Of a DNA stretch of 64,000 nucleotides, positions 50,301 to 62,338 are shown one piece after another (the first letter of the stretch is position 1; every line of letters starts with the position of its first letter). The stretch comes from Saxidomus purpurata (Eukaryota; Mollusca; Bivalvia; Venerida; Veneridae): positions 26,527,036 through 26,591,035 of the forward strand of contig JAFMSR010000009.1 in assembly GCA_022818135.1 (NCBI GenBank). The letters run 5' to 3'. The position numbers and the translations under genes are program-made. The notes below the pieces were generated by a model, which was given only the letters and a program-made list of their open reading frames with translations, was not told the DNA's origin and made no database searches.

Positions 50301-53300
50301 GAAGGCGAAGGGGATATTAGAAATGGTCTTCGTCCGTCCGTCCCAATTTTGTCCGGAGCATAACTCCAAAAGTACTTGAGCGATTTTCTTCAAACTTCAT
50401 ACACTGACAGAGCACATTGGGAGGAAGTGCAGTGTGTAAGAACAATAACTCTACCTTGCCTACTTTTAGAGTTATTCCCCTTTTATCAGATTTACTTGAA
50501 AAACATTGTCCGGAGCATAACTCCAAAAGTACTTGAGGGATTTTCTTCAAACTTAATACACTGACATAGCACATTGGTAGGAAGTGCAGTGTGCAAGAAC
50601 AATAACTCTACCTTGCCTACTTTTAGAGTTATTCCCCTTTATCAGATTTACTTGTCTGAAGCATAACTCCAAAAGTACTTGAGCGATTTTCTTCAAACTT
50701 AATACACTGACATAGCACATTGGTAGGAAGTGCAGTGTGCAAGAACAATAACTCTACCTTGCCTACTTTTGGAGTTATTCCCCTTTATCAGATTTACTTT
50801 AATAGTTTTGTCCAGAGCATAACTCCAAAAGTACTTGAGGGATTGACTTCAAACTTAACACACTGACATAGCACATTGGTAGGAAGTGCAGTGTGCAAGA
50901 ACAATAACTCTACCTTGCCTACTTTTAGAGTTATTCCCCTTTATCAGATTTACTTGTCTGAAGCATAACTCCAAAAGTACTTGAGCGATTTTCTTCAAAC
51001 TTAATACACTGACATAGCACATTGGTAGGAAGTGCAGTGTGCAAGAACAATAACTCTACCTTGCCTACTTTTAGAGTTATTCCCCTTTATCAGATTTACT
51101 TTAAAAGTTTTGTCCAGAGCATAACTCCAAAAGTACTTGAGGGATTTTCTTCAAACTTAATACACTGACATAGCACATTGGTAGGAAGTGCACTGTGTAA
51201 GAACAATAACTCTACCTTGCCTACTTTTAGAGTTATTCCCCTTTATTAGATTTACTTGAAAAAAAAATCCAGAGTATAACTCCAAAAGTACTTGAGGGAT
51301 TTTCTTCAAACTTAATACACTGGCATAGCACATTGGTAGGAAGTGCTGTGTGCAAAAACAATAACTCTACCTTGCCTACTTTTAGTCGAATAGAAAAATA
51401 TACCTATACTGATAATGAACATTAATATAATTTTGCAAACCTTCTCTTCATTGCCTTATTCTTTTTCCACTTACTTGAAAACTGTACTCAGCATGACCAT
51501 AACTATACAGCTTTTTAAGGATTTCCTCTCACCAAATAAAATGTATGAAAGTACAACATTCAGGTAACTTCTTCCTGGCGGGGGGATTAACCATGTGTAA
51601 CATGGCTCTTGTTTTACTTGTAAAGCTACCACACTCTTCCACTTTAATTTTTTATCCCTCTCATGGGGGAATATAGTAATGATCTCCAGCCATCCATTTG
51701 AGCATAAACCATTCCATCCCTCCCACATTCTTGTCAGGGATATTAAATTCAGTGAAACTTCGTAGACTGTATAGCTATTAAGAGGAGATGTGCATATTAT
51801 CATTATGTTTCAGTTCAGTGAATTTACATGGAGTTACTGTATATGGGGGCTTTTTTGGAATCCTGTAGTTCCATTGGTCCATCTGTAGACAAAATATGTC
51901 CAGGATATATCCCTGCAAGCACTGGTTAGAATTCAGTGATATGTCTTTACTTCATTGAGTTATTAATATTCAGTGGTTACATTTGGACAGGATGTTCAGT
52001 TGTTAACAAATTGTACTGTTCAGATGTTGAATATGTATTGTTACATTTGGAAAAAATGTTCAGGTATTGATGAACATGTATTGTTACATTCAGACAGGAT
52101 GTTCAGATGTTTATGAACATGTACTGTTTTATTTGAACAGGATGTTCAGATGCTGATGAACATGTACTGTAACAACCACATGAACCACAACGATGGTACT
52201 TGCTGCAGCAACCCAGAACCTGCAACAACTTTACAGATCATTGTTGCTGCATTTTTCCTGGTCTGGTAAGTGCATGGGTCTGTCAGTGTCAACTCGCAAA
52301 TTGCTGTTGCTTTAAATCCAGTTTTTGCAACTTTTTGTGGTTTATAATGATATCGTCACTGTGGGCTTCTTCACTAGGGAAACAATCCAATTTAATTCTA
52401 ATTGCACATTTTACTTTGCATTTCATTTCAACTTTCCATGGGTATTTATGAGTTTATTTATTTATGGACAATTTTGTGAATAACGGGTTCCATGGATATT
52501 CATGTTGGGAGGTTAGTGACCAATAAGATATATAGAGAAAAATTCCGTTCTGAAAAGTATTGGTCTCATTAGTGGGGTGGTCTCAAAATCGGGGTGGTCG
52601 CAAATAGGGTTTTTACTGTAGTATGTATATTATATCTTAGTCCTTATATAATAATGAATTTTGTCTCGCCTGTAAAAGATGACCTAAATACAAATGTACT
52701 GATAAAACGGGTATTAAACTGGAACAACAACAAGAGTTTTGTCTGTTATATTACAGCATGCTGTCTGCTTTTGCCTTGGTTATCTACAGACGTCGAATGA
52801 GAAGGAATGGTGTCAAAATTCGAACAGGTATGTCACCAATTTCTGTACCGATGTTGAGACAGTACACATATAAAACACAACAAAATCCTGCATCCAATCT
52901 TTGTAATTACTTCTTAGACATTAACATTGTAATGTCTTGTGCGTTGAAGTGGATGTGATAAATTTGCATGCCGTCTCTCTGCTACCTTATTGAGGTATGG
53001 TTGGTCCAAAACTAGGAAACTAGGGTATATTTATGGGAAAAGTTTATTCCACAAATCCCAAAGTGATGCCAGCAGTAGTTAAGTGCTGTGTGTTGGACGC
53101 AGAAAGTTGCCCCATACTTCTATTCAGTTGCATTTTATATGTCTGATCCATTCGGATCATTGAGCCGAGTGTTTGTTTGCAGTTTGAGCGCAGTAAAGTC
53201 TGCATGGTAGTCTAGCTGTTGGTGACTGCTATGTTTGATGGTGTTTAGAGGTTACTTTATATATTTTATGTTTCCAAGTACATGACATATCTCATTGTGT

Positions 53301-56300
53301 TTTTCGTTTCAGAAAATGGCAGCAGGAATGGGGGGAATGCTGTGACGGAGCAGTCAGGGACAGAGCACTCTCAGTCATTGTATGAGGTTTTGTCAGCCTT
53401 GTCGAAGTTAGGCGTTATCATGGCTTACTTCTACCTGTGTGACAGGTAACAGTCTCATTATGTAATGATTTACATTTACACTACGTTCGAAACTTTGCCA
53501 TGTTTCTTTTTACTTCAATTTTCTCTAAATAGGAACAGTGATAACGAGAATGTTTAAAATAATGTACATGTGAATACAGTAAAGTGTCGCTATTAAGACC
53601 ACCTATTCGGGAACAAAATGGTCAATTTCATAGCAAAGAGGTTTCAGTAATAAGACCATTTCAATAAAAAGACAAGTTTATACCGGTCAGAGAGTGGTCA
53701 TATTACAGGAACTGTACTGTATAAGGTGATGTTACAGATGTTTAAAAGAGGATTTATTTCTGTAAGCAGCTGGTCCAGGGATGCATCAAATATGGCCACT
53801 TAAGGAAGGTGGCTATTTAATGAATGTTTTTAATATAGAAATGGTATCTTGGGATACATCGGTAATGACTGCTTTATCCAGGATGATCTTTTTATAGAGG
53901 TGACCACTAACAGAGATTCAGTAACTGAAGTTGCACTTGCCTGCTTAATCTATTTATCAGTGTAGTGTGCTTCACTGTGGTATTTATTTTTCAGAACAAA
54001 TTTCTTTATGAAGGAAAACAAGTATTACACACATGTGAATTTCTTCTTGCCATTTGCCTATGTGATGATCCTGGGATTTTTCTTCACGGAGAGTACAGAT
54101 AAGGTATGTCAGGTTTACTGTAGTCAAATAAAGCTATAGAATATGCGAATATTGTTTTTACCCGCCTCAGTGGTTTAAGTGGTGAATGCCTCTGAACTGA
54201 AGTTCTAATATTACCTTTCATTGACCAGGGGTCATGGGTTGGAACCCTGCTACTGTCTCTTTTTGTGAGAAAGATGGCAGCATCTTACAGATGATGGGAG
54301 TCTAGCACCAGTCCTTTCCAGGTACTATGTTTAGGTAAACTGCCCGCCTGTAAATTACTGAAATACCGTCGAAGCAGAGGTTAAATCCCAAGAATAGAAA
54401 AGTAATATTTTTAGTTAACCAATAGTTTTCTTCTTTTTGCATTCAAGTTCCCTTGATTGCTGTACTTGCTAAACTCTGCTTCCTTTCCCCTTCAAGTGAG
54501 TGTTGAAGTATGTCTGTAGACACCTGTCTTGTATGACATGCAGTGACACCAGTGTGTTCTTTCAAGTTTAATGACACTGAATCTGTCTGCACCAAGCATG
54601 CCAAAGTCGGTAAAATTGCTTCATATGTTTGAATTTTGACGACCTATTCCATTGTCACGATTGTTAAAGATTCATGTATGTTTGGTTTTACACTTACAGC
54701 CTAAAGGTTTTCACTACCCCCCCTTTAAACAGTTTATATTTGTGTCCAAATTGATAGCTGGACAAGTCCGTTATAAAAATTCAGTGGGGTAAGGTCTAAA
54801 TTCTTGTGTTTTCAGACAGAAGTGATGCATCGAGATCAGACAGACGAATGGAAAGGCTGGATGCAGTTAGTTATACTCATTTACCATATCACTGGTGCTA
54901 GTAAAGTAAGTATCAGCAATACATTTACCTAGAACAAACACAGGTCACAGCGGCTGAACAAACATTTCCTGCACCAGCAATACAAGAGAAACCCTGCACA
55001 GTTTTTCTGGTGCAGATTCCTGTCATGGCGTTGCTCAGTCAAGTTCTTGCTATTTCCCTCTGAAATCTGATTGCATGCAGATGAAAACATCAACCTGATC
55101 CTCATGCATTTCAAAATATCTAAATGACATTGCAGAATGAAAACAGGTTGCTACAGATAGGTCGAGTTAATTATGAGATGGGCCAAACTGCATTGAGACT
55201 ACATTAAGTAAAAAAGTTATTTTCCAAAGTATAAGCCAACATTCTCAACAAAGAAATACATTGTAATATCCCTTTAAAGTATTTTTAGCGTCTAGAAAAC
55301 AATGATTGTGAGGTCTAAAGTATTATTATAAACCACAAAGGAAATAGGACTGAGTAGATCATTATTGTGCATCATAACAGTATAATTTGATTAATGACTT
55401 TTTGTGCCGATTTCTGCTAACTGCAAAGTACTGATCAGGTTATTGTAACTGTGGGAGTGGCATAAATGCATACTGTGCTGAGATTACGTGTTGTTATATA
55501 GTGTGAACAAGAATCTTGTTAACAATACAGTAAAATTACGCTATAAAGACCACCCACCCGATGTTAAGAACGACCTCGATGTTAATACCAAATGGCCCAT
55601 TTTATAGTGAAAAGTATAGTAAAAAGGTCTTGATAAAAAGGAACATTTTGATATTAAGACCATTTTATGCCAGTTTGAGTGATGGTCTGATTATAGGAAC
55701 TTTACTAATATATATTTCAGATACTACCGATATACATGCATATAAGAGTGCTGGTGTCGTGTTACCTTTTCTTGACTGGTTACGGGCATCTGACCTATTT
55801 CTGGAAGAAAGGAGATTACAATTTGTTCCGGTATTGTCAGGTTAGTTGTGGGTGATCTTAACACTGGTTTTCTTTTTACTTTTAATTTAATATTTATTAT
55901 GTTTTGTTTACTGCATTTGGGGCATGCTTGTTAGTTGGTTTGAGGAATGATAGATGGCAATCTATTTTGGGTAAAATAGAAGTTCATCATTTTGTGTTCT
56001 TTATATGCACTTAAAATTAGCATTATGTTTTCCACTACACACTTTTTAGCTCACCTGAACACGAAGTGCTCAATGTAAGCTGTTGTGATCGCCTGGTGTT
56101 GATTGTCTGTCTGTCTGCTATCCGTCCACACTTAACCTAGTGTATGCAATAGAGGCTGCATTTTTCATTAGATCTTCATGAAACTTGGTCAGAATGACTG
56201 CCTTGATGAAATCTAGGTTGAGTTCAAATATAGGTCATCTAGGGTAAAAAACTAGGTCACCAGATCATATAGAAAACCCTTGTGTATGGAATGGAGGTTG

Positions 56301-59300
56301 CATTTTTCATTGGATCTTCATGAAATGTGGTCAGAATGATTATCTTCATGAAGTCTAGGTCGAGTATAAATATGGGTCATGTGAGGTCAAAAACTAGGTC
56401 ACCCAGTCAAATCATAGAAAAACCTTGTGTATGCAATGTTGTCTGCATTTTTCACAGGATCTTCATGAAACTTTGTCAGAATGATTGTCTTGATGACATC
56501 AAGGTCGAGTTTGAATGTGGGTGATATAAGGTCAAAAACTAGGTCACTCAGTCAAATCATTGAAACACCTTGTGTATGTGATGGAATATGCATAGAAAAA
56601 CCTTATGTATGCAGGAAGGTTACATTTTTCATCAAAACTTCATAAAACTTTGTCAGAATGAATGTATTGATGAAATCTAGGTCAGGTTTGAATATAGGTC
56701 ATCTGAGGTCAAAAACTAGGTCACCTGGTTAACTAATTGAACAACCTTGTGTACGCAATGTAGTCTGCATTTTTCACTGTTCGGTAGATCTCAGGTGAGC
56801 GATACAGGGCCATCTTCGCTACAAAGTTAGTGACATTCAGGTATTTAAGCACAATAGATAGATACATGTAGAAAAATAGATAGGCAAGAAAAAAGAAACC
56901 TACCATATAAAGATTAACAAGTGATCTTGTACAGTAGTTGCATTTCATTTTTCTGGAAGAATTTAACAGAAGATATTTTACCTAATTTGGTCATTCTATG
57001 AGGATTAATGGACAGGGAACATTGGTTGCAGCCAGGGAAACAACATCTTGCGAGGGTTATTAATGTTATATAGCCCTTCAAAATTGCCATATTGAATTAT
57101 GGTCAATAAAACAGAATTAATGCTTTGACAATAGTTATGCAAATTTGAAAATGTACTAAAAATTAATGCTTTGAATTTACAAGAAATTAATGCTTTGAAT
57201 TTACAAAACATTAATGCTTCAAATTTACAAAAAATTAATGCTTTGAGAATATACAACAAGTAAGGCACACAGAGGTACTTTACTTCTTCACTAATTGAAA
57301 TGAAGATATACCTGACGAAAAAGGAATTAAATTTTGGACTTTGGGTAATCAAATTTTTTACAGATTTTCACCATATGCAAGGGGAATAGATATCTTGCAC
57401 AGAATCATACATTTTTGTGACACCTTTTTTTGTGGAGAATAAATCAGTGATAAATGCCTTTCTTAAAATTAAGATTGTCACATTTGAGGATTAATGTCAC
57501 TTAAGAAAGCAAGAAATATTGTATTGAATGCAATAAAAGTACACAGCTCAAAAGCCCACCTCAGATGTTGTAGTGTGTAAAATGGAGTCGGTATTTTCAT
57601 TCCTTGTATTTTTACCCCAATAACATGTTTAAGAATGGGTGCTACACAGGAATCTTGTGACTTCCCATCTTATTCCAACTAAAAAATCATTGCAATTTTT
57701 AAGATTGCTGTCTGCTTTCAATTTTTTTACACATTTACATAATTATCTAAGAAGTTTAACTCTGCTCAGATTTAAATGCCACCCTTCAAAGAAGTGGGGG
57801 TATATTGCTTTGCAGCTGTCCATGGGTTGGTGGGTCATTAGATCTTTGGTTTCCGCTCATTGATTTGAGAAGGCTTTGACCCAGAGGTCTCAAGCCTTGT
57901 AATGGGCATTGGCCATGGACAGTAGATAGACAACATTCATTTTGAGATCACTGAATATAGCTTCTACTCAATAACTTAAAGAAGGGGTTTTACTGTGCAG
58001 GGAAATTGATCATGGACAGTAAATATAACATGTGTCTTATGAGGTCACTGGCTAAAAGGTCAAGGTCGCAATGACCTCTCAGTTAAAGATGGATTCTGCT
58101 CAATAACTTGAGAAGGCTTTGACCTAGAGGTCTCAAACTTTGTAGGTACACTGGTCATGGACAGTAGATGAACTCTTTTGAGTTTGGGGTCAAAGATCAA
58201 GGTCACAGTGACTTCAATAACTTGACAATGGTTTGACCTAAGATTATCAATCTTGCAAGGATTATAGTGTATGAAGATTAGATGATCCCCATTGAGGTCA
58301 CAGAGTCAAAGTTCAAGGTTGTAGTGACCTAGCTTTAAATAATTGCTTCCACTTGATAACTTAAAAATTCTTGGAGCTACTGTCTTCAAACTTGGTAGGA
58401 GCTTATGAATAGAAGGTGACCGCTATTGACTTGGTGTCTCTGTGTAAAAGTTCAAGGTCACAGGGACTTAGCATTCAAAACTGTTCCTGCTCAGTGACTC
58501 AACAATGCTTTGAAATAATGTCTTCCTACTTGCTAGGACTATAAGTAATGTAGATTAAAAGGGCCCTGTCAATTTTGCTGGGGTCACCAGGTCAAAGGAC
58601 ACGGTCAGAGTGACATTGGTTTAAAAAACTGTTTGTGCTTGATTACTCGACAACCTTTTGACCTAATACCTTCAAACTTGCTAGGATTATTGCTCACCAG
58701 AATTTGATGGTCACTAGCAATTACTTGGACTGTAGTCTCTTGTTTGAAATGATATCCCTGTATACTACTTCATTAAAATTCATTATTCAGTGGATTAGTG
58801 TACACTTAAACTGAAGATTTAGGTTGAGATTTTGTAACCATCCTGTGTTTGTCATATGTAAACCTGTTTTCCCATCCTTATTTCAAACCATATCTCTTTA
58901 TCAATACCCTATTTTGTAGAAACTTTTTTGTTGTTGCACGGGTCAAGTCTGTAAAAGTCCGACACTTTTTCCATGAATGGGAGGGACTTCTTATTATACA
59001 TTGATATTTAACAGGTTCTGGTCTGTGTGGGAACGAACTACACAATACGGAGCATTGTTGCAGATGTCTGGCGGCTAAATGCTGAACTATATACATATAC
59101 ATTTCTTACTGGGCTCAAGTCTGACACTTTATATGTTACATGTTTTCAGAAGGGTTGCAGTTTGTTGCCTGTATACTGGCATTTGAGACAGAACTCTTTA
59201 AGAAGATTGCTTGAAGTAAGTCAGACATGTTTAATATTCGTATTTAGCTTAAAGTACACTGTACTGCTCTTGGAAAGTCTACACTGCAATGTAATATTGA

Positions 59301-62300
59301 AGAAATTGGCATGGTTTCTATTTATAGCTTGTTCTATTTTTAGCTTACGTGCAACATCTCAAGGTGAGCTTCATGATGATTGGTGACAAATTGACATTTT
59401 GTAATCTCGGTCTGTTACTAATGTTTAGGCAGAGTCTTCAAATTTGGTAGGGAGGTTGGTCATCACCAATAGGCTCCTATTGATTATGTCACAAGGTCAA
59501 AGGTCAAGGTCATGGTGACATTGAAAAATAAATCAATTTCTGGTCAGTTTCAAGGAAATCTTGTGCCTTGGGATCAAAGAGTATCATATAACCCAAAAGA
59601 TTAAAGTTGCGTAAAACTCTCTGTACATACATATATTAAACAACTGAAAGAAAACAAAATTTTCTTAAACACAGCTCTGCCCTACAAAAAGTTTTATACC
59701 TGTAATTACTTAAGATCTCCTGCTTAGTCTCTGCAGCTAAAAATGTAGATCTGAGACCAGACACAACACCCCAATATGTGATACTGTATGGTTGAACAAA
59801 AGTTTAGCTGTAAGGTTTTTATACTTGATGAGTGCTGATTTTGTGTAAATCTTGTTGCTTCTAGCATCTCCTTATATACCTTTTAGAGTAACAATGTGTC
59901 AAAAGCTGTGTACTTTTACAGTTTTCAATAAATTTGTGTTGTCAGTGTGTAATTGTAGAATTTTTTTTTCTTTTTCATTTTTTTATCCTTGAGAAAAAGA
60001 AATGGAGATATATATCATTGTGCAATATTTTATGCATTTACAGTGGGGCATTTTCATTTCTGTTCTCTGATTTTAAGTTGCATTATCCATTTAAATAGTT
60101 GAACTATTTTATAGTCGCAATAACTTGCACTAACAGATTTTTGTAGTTAAACTTGTATTCATATATTAACAAATTTTAAAGTCCCATGATCACTTCAAAA
60201 CTTATAGTACAATTTGAATATGATAGATCTGTACTCTAAAACGATGTGGAGATATCATTTGCTGTATCAATAAAAAAAAACTACAGTGCTGTGTTTATAA
60301 CATGTACTGTTGATTTATAAAGGAATGTTATTTTGTACATGTGTCAGAAGACATTTTTCTTGGTAATATAAGGGCAATGTGTGACTACTATCCAAAGCGA
60401 TCATAGTACTTTAATATTTGAATTTTTACGAGTTCATTTGACTGTTAACAATTTTACCCGGTAGTCATTTAGAATGTTTACTTATTTAAATACCATAATA
60501 CAGTTCTGAAAGACTTAAGACATTTATGAACTTAATGTCATAATGGTGTATACCCATTATACAGTACATGTTTATTGTTTTAAACTTTTAGTAAATAGTA
60601 TTAATGACATTGCTTGAAGAAGGGTTTCTAGACAGTCGGATATTTCAGATTTTTGTTAGCTACAGATGTAAAATACAGGTAAAGTTCTTACTAAATTGCT
60701 AAAATGAGCTTGTCCAACTATGTGTATTTGGACAGTACAATATGATTTTCATAGGACTGCTCTCTGAAAATTCCATGACTGAAGAGCTATGAGTGCAGAT
60801 CATGATCAGACTTTGTGTATGTGAAGAATGATCCTGAATATTCTATAAGCTCCATGTATCACTGTAAAATCCGAGGTTATCATGGTACTTTAAAATGTGA
60901 ATGTTTACATGCTCATTTGACGATTTACCATTATAGCAGGCAGCTTTATTTGTCATCTAATGAAAACAAGGTATTTCTTCCCTTCATTTTCCTTCATTCA
61001 CTATTTCGTAGAACAATAAAAATCTGTATTTGTACTGTGTAAAAGATATTTATAGCATGATGCTATATTTAGTAAAATGTCCAATTTATGATATGTCATT
61101 GATTGGTTGACAGATAAAACTGCCCACTAAATTTGTAAGGAATCATCCCTACTGTTTTATAAAAGTTACAAGTTTCCTATTTTGGTCCTGCTGACAGTTC
61201 TAATTTCTGTGAAACGGCAAGGATGACTTCCGCATTAAATGTATACAGTAAACTCTATATGTAACGACTCCGGATATAGCGAAACTTTGGATATAAGGAA
61301 CAAATTTGTTGGGCCTAATTTTTTTCTTTTTTCTTTAATTTGAAAATGCTACAGTCCACATCCGTTATCTCGACTTCGGTTATCTCGATTTTTCGATATC
61401 TCGACTGGATTTTCTCGGTCCCGATTTTTTCCCTTCTTGTTCTATATAAATCAACTACGGATATCTTGATTTGTTTATCTCGATTTTTTCGTAAGCTCGA
61501 CTAAATATTTGATCCCCAACTGTGAAATTTCTTCTATTTTGACATCTGATATCTCGATTTGACATTTATCACCTGCCAAACAAGGTGTGAAAAGCTGCAC
61601 GCGATTGTATTCGCTCAACTGTCGTCTGCTGTCAGAGGTGCGAAAAACACCATGCGCGGCTATTCACTCAGTGATTCGGTTAACGACCCAAAATTAATTG
61701 TTTTTTGCGACTTAAGCTGTATAATATGCGGAATGGGTAATTTGTATTGAATTGTGTCAAAACTGAGAAAATTTATTTGCATTTATAAACAGCAAGAAAT
61801 GAAGATTATGTCAATTATAAATCGTGTCTTCAATACGTACACATTAGACAGTTAACATCTCGATGATTCATGTCGGAGACGGAGGGCAAAAGTCATGAAC
61901 TTGTCCTAGCGCCAGTCGAGCAGTCTAGAGAAGGGCCTGGTAACCAACCCGGGAAAATATCTGAATCGGCAAACGCTGAGAGTTTTGGAGAAGGACCTGG
62001 GGGAATCCAATCTTTCAGCAACGGGGTGCAAGGCAAGATAAATCAGATGAATTGAACATTTAGTTGATTTAAACCTATGAGCTAGTTTCGTTTCACAACC
62101 TGTGTATTACACAGATCATAAGATGGTAGAAAGAAGCAAACGTTTTTATGCCCCCCACAAAGTGGGGTGCATATAGCGTTGCACTTGTCCGTCCGTCCGT
62201 CAGTCCGTCAGTCTGTCAGTCCGTCAGTCCGTCCGTCCGTCCGTCCGTCCGTCCGTCCGTACGTCCCGAAATCTTGTGACGCAACCCTCTTAAACCGGAT

Positions 62301-62307
62301 GGCGATT

Positions 62308-62338
<31 letters not shown>

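Noticed and set aside
52097..52140. Alternative exon 9 start as the true acceptor
   Set aside because: Use of this site shifts the frame and meets a stop after 12 residues, whereas 52141 restores alignment with CASD1.
55561..55845. 94-codon plus-strand ORF over CASD1 exon 14
   Set aside because: The conserved CASD1 peptide is in a different frame of 55721-55840; the ORF runs through intronic MITE sequence.
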